A DNA stretch of 64,000 nucleotides from Aldrovandia affinis. Lineage: Eukaryota; Chordata; Actinopteri; Notacanthiformes; Halosauridae. The stretch covers positions 577,001 to 641,000 of the forward strand of contig JAINUG010000327.1 of NCBI GenBank assembly GCA_029706075.1, given 5' to 3'. Below the pieces are notes generated by a model. It saw only the letters and a program-made list of their open reading frames with translations, had not been told where the DNA came from and did no database searches. A program made the position numbers and the translations under genes. Below, piece after piece: positions 47,178 through 64,000 of the stretch (position 1 is the first letter of the stretch; each line of letters starts with the position of its first letter).

Positions 47178-47636
47178 TGTGTGTGTGCACGGTTGTCTGT
47201 ACCTTGTGAACTCATCCGTCGTTTCACAGTTGCCCTTCAACCCGAGACAGATTTAGACCGGGAACACTGTATTAGATTAATCGACTTCCTGTCTAAATAA
47301 TGATTTCTAACAATAAAGAGCTGAGATGAAGAAATGCCAGAAAGGAGAATGATGGACAATGCTGTTTTGTCAACTTCCCATATAATAATTCCTGTACATT
47401 GTCTATTGTCAATCAGTCACACATACAATTTTCCATAATGGTTGGCAACTGTTGTCTATAATCATGCGGCTTGACAACTAAACTGTCTGAATCATATGGA
47501 AACAAAATAGGATTCAAATTAATGTCAGCAAAAGAGAACATGTATGAATGTCAGTCTCTGAATGAGACTTAGCAACAGTGTTGGAAACAGGCACATAGAA
47601 AAATAATGATACAAAAACATTTCAAAAATAATAGCC
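47178..47636. other. intergenic, nothing seen
   Basis: Sequence between the Tc1-like element and the probable mapk14 3' end holds nothing I recognise. Confidence 0.45.
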
Positions 47637-49749
47637 TTTATTTTTATTTTATTTTTTTTAAACAGTGGTACTTATTGGTTACTCTGTTTTCACATTCCAA
47701 TATGATGAATTGTTTACATAAAATAATGGAGACGGGTCTTTCCAATGGTACAATGGAAGCGTATTCTTTGCTCAGAGAAAAATCTACACTCTAGACATTG
47801 TTTGCCTCACCAGGTTATAAATATCTTAATCTAATTTAATCTTTAGGTTTCTTATGATATTACATGATTTCAACATGACCCTTCAACCTCCTTTAAACTC
47901 TCATTCATTCATTCATTCATACATACATACACACACACACACACCATATACACACACTGAAAGACATGCCTGATATAGTTATCTCTTTATGGAATCAAGT
48001 AATACTATATCATGAAAACACAGTCATGAAGATAAAACAATAAAAAAGCTGTAACTGATATATTTATATACATCCTGATGTCATCATTATTACACTTATA
48101 AAACATGTTCGAAGGGTTTTTGCTGGTTTGAGCGCCTTGCTGAGGACGAAGGAGAAGCATCCAGGTGGCTCTGTCGGCATAGTGTACAGTGGCTCAGTTT
48201 CAGGTGGCAATGTCACCAGACATGGTTCGATCCACATCTCTCCTTCCAACAGGAACCCTTACACCCATCTCAGAAGAACAGGAGCGCATTTACGGAAGTT
48301 TGTGGCGTACGGTATAAGCTATGACAGCCCTTTGAAATGGGGGAATCTGATTGGATGGAGGCCTCTGTGCACAGGCCTCAAAGCTCCTCCCCCTCTGGAA
48401 GTCAATTACGTGCAGTGAGGAGAGAGCAGGACAGGAGAACGGGAGTGAGATGCTTCTCCTCGAACCTCCAACCGTGGTCGGTAGACATGCAGAATGGGGA
48501 AATGTTAAGGCAGGTGACAGAGTGACACAGTGCCTTACTGGTGGAAGCCTGGAAAATACAGTGACAGCACGCAGCGCAACATTTTTTCACTTAGAGAAGA
48601 AACAGGAACATAAATAAAGGATCTAGGCAATCTGGATATAATTTTTCATACGCATACTACTAAAAAAACCTCAAAAACAATAATAATAAAAAGGCTACCC
48701 TCTTGTCTTTCTGTGTTTCGGTCTCCCGCAACATGAGCTGGTAACTGTTACTGGTCCACATTTTTGGGCATTCAGCGGGTGTTCTGAGCATTTGGTTCAA
48801 CTGCAAATCTTGGGGCCAGCCAGGCAGTGAATTGTCATGGTGTTTACACCTCGGTTCTAAGAGAACTACAGCAATAAAATATCCCACTTCTGCCACCAAA
48901 AAAAAAGAGAAAAAGACCAAAAACCCCCCCTGGTACATGTGATTGATGGAGGGCCCCGGAGAATAAACCAAACAAAACCAACTGTAATGCAGTGGTTTGT
49001 CCGGATTCATACTGAAGAACAAGCTTTTCATTATGACAACAGTGAGGAGTAGGATCAGGTGTAGAGCCTGCCAGCAATGAGTGTTGCTCAAAGTACACCA
49101 TGGTCAGGGGACTGAGTGAGAGACTGAAAGTCCCTGTATGAACTAATCTCCTTGGCAGTATTGGGGCTGATGCAACCTTTATTGTGAACCATCAAGGGCT
49201 TCACTTCCAGAATGTAAACATCTCAGTGGCCATCTGCCGAAAGCAAATGCATACCAAAGACTAAATAACGGTAATCTCAAATTTGGTGTTAAATTGTTTT
49301 GAATAAATTCAAGCACGGAAAACGAAGAGCCAAAGCTCAACCGTTTAAAATCGCTGCACCTACAAAAAAAAAAAAGTGTATTTTGTTTGATTGTTTGCTC
49401 ACCTTTGCCACCCCTATTTGAAGTACAAGAATAATGAAGTACAAATTTAAGAATCTTGATAAAAATGGTACAAACTAAGTGTATAGTATAGTTTCAATTT
49501 AAAATGATGCTGATCCAATGTGTGTTACTCACAACATTCTGCAAGTGTGTGTGTGTGTGTGTGTGTGGGGGGGTGTTGTTCGACTAAGAGAGTCACCTTT
49601 GCCCTTTGAACCCAGAGAGAAACCAGCCTTAAATGATGGCAGGCACTTGAATGATATTGTTTTTTAGGTGAGGTGAAGTTCAGGTGAGACGCAGGCAGGT
49701 CCTCACAGTGTGACGGGGGTGGGGGTAAAACCGCCGCAGCCCCCACCTC
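47637..49749 (-). other. mapk14: probable mapk14 3' UTR with overlapping AATAAA signals
   Basis: The stop codon is at 49750-49752. On the minus strand overlapping AATAAA hexamers occur at 47637-47653 (plus-strand TTTATTTTTATTTTATT). A 2.1 kb UTR would be similar to mammalian MAPK14. Inside are a (TG)n at 49540-49568 and A-rich tracts, and no transposon. Earlier signals exist near 49176. Confidence 0.45.
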
Positions 49750-63404
<13,655 letters not shown>

Positions 63405-64000
63405 CTGTCAATCAAACCAGTGTGTCTCGTTCACGTGACAGAAACTTACTCCAGAAAAAGGAAAATCAACAAACAAAATTAACATTATTATGCAAAGCAA
63501 AACGGATCCTTCTCTCCTCCGCAAGTAACGACATGATTCAGAACAGCTTTTTTTTGTCGCTGGTTATATAATGCGTTCTCAAAACTGTACAACCGCCATT
63601 TTGTGTTTCTGACCGCTTGCCAGGGTTTCTCGGCTCTCTGATAATACGAGCAAATATTAAGTGGGCGGTGACTCCGCTCCCTCCCTCGCACGTACACACG
63701 CACACGATAACGTTGGGAAAGCAGGAATTTATTCGCACGCAAAAAATGTATGCAACGTGCAGCATGCAAAACGAGCATTGTTTACGGCACAATTAGTGCT
63801 CCCTAAACGATTCCACAGACGGGGCAAGAATACAAATCAATGCACTTGTCAGAAATGTGTCAGGCAGTCTTGCGAGATCAAAACAAGCGCCCGTGGATTT
63901 ACTTGGTCTAAAACGTACCCAAGTGAGAAGTCTTTTTTAAAACTTTTTTTTTAAAGTCACGTGTAAGTGTAACAGCTATGATGCATAGACCACGAGTGAC
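63405..64000. other. mapk14 intron 3, right edge of window
   Basis: No exon 3 sequence (for example the LDVFTPA segment) is found, so it lies further right. Confidence 0.6.

Overview
The window is nuclear DNA of a ray-finned (teleost) fish. It has long introns with GT-AG junctions, abundant (CA)n and (TG)n microsatellites, tRNA-derived SINEs and Tc1, hAT and pogo transposon remnants. Three vertebrate genes are present: the 3' part of lhfpl5 (+ strand, 68-303), a complete srpk1 coding region (- strand, 41667 down to 6737) and the 3' two-thirds of mapk14, p38 alpha (- strand, 63404 down to 49750). lhfpl5 and srpk1 are neighbours, tail to tail, as I recall for human 6p21. SLC26A8, which in human lies between SRPK1 and MAPK14, is not seen, and mapk14 points the opposite way relative to human.

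Layout. 1-304: last large coding exon of lhfpl5. 304-6700: lhfpl5 downstream sequence, SINEs, a CA-rich minisatellite and the srpk1 3' UTR. 6737-41667: srpk1, assembled here as 16 coding exons plus one alternative exon, with exon phases that agree throughout apart from one missing base. Its 17.8 kb second intron holds two decayed hAT elements and several MITEs. 42.4-45.4 kb: a pogo-type DNA transposon with a C-terminal zinc-finger reading frame. 46.0-47.2 kb: a dead Tc1-like element. 47.6-49.75 kb: probable mapk14 3' UTR. 49750-63404: mapk14 coding exons 4-12; exons 1-3 lie beyond the right edge.

The main observations concern splicing. (1) srpk1 has two tandem versions of one 93-nt exon, same phase and length, one like mammalian SRPK1 and one like SRPK2, encoding the segment beside the SR-protein docking groove. 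(2) The 3' splice site of an srpk1 exon is amplified upstream in the intron as a minisatellite; each decoy acceptor leads at once into an in-frame TAA. (3) The 5' splice site of mapk14 exon 7 is amplified downstream into about 19 further near-identical copies; use of the first decoy would insert nine residues in frame after the activation segment. (4) mapk14 keeps both mutually exclusive exons 9 (the CSBP2-type and CSBP1-type exons). Two single-base homopolymer deletions, in lhfpl5 and srpk1, break otherwise conserved exons and look like assembly errors.

Functionally the three genes are separate: a hair-cell mechanotransduction subunit, a kinase of SR splicing factors, and a stress MAP kinase. 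Exon boundaries were placed by reading-frame phase and by recalled human protein sequences; no alignment or expression data were available.
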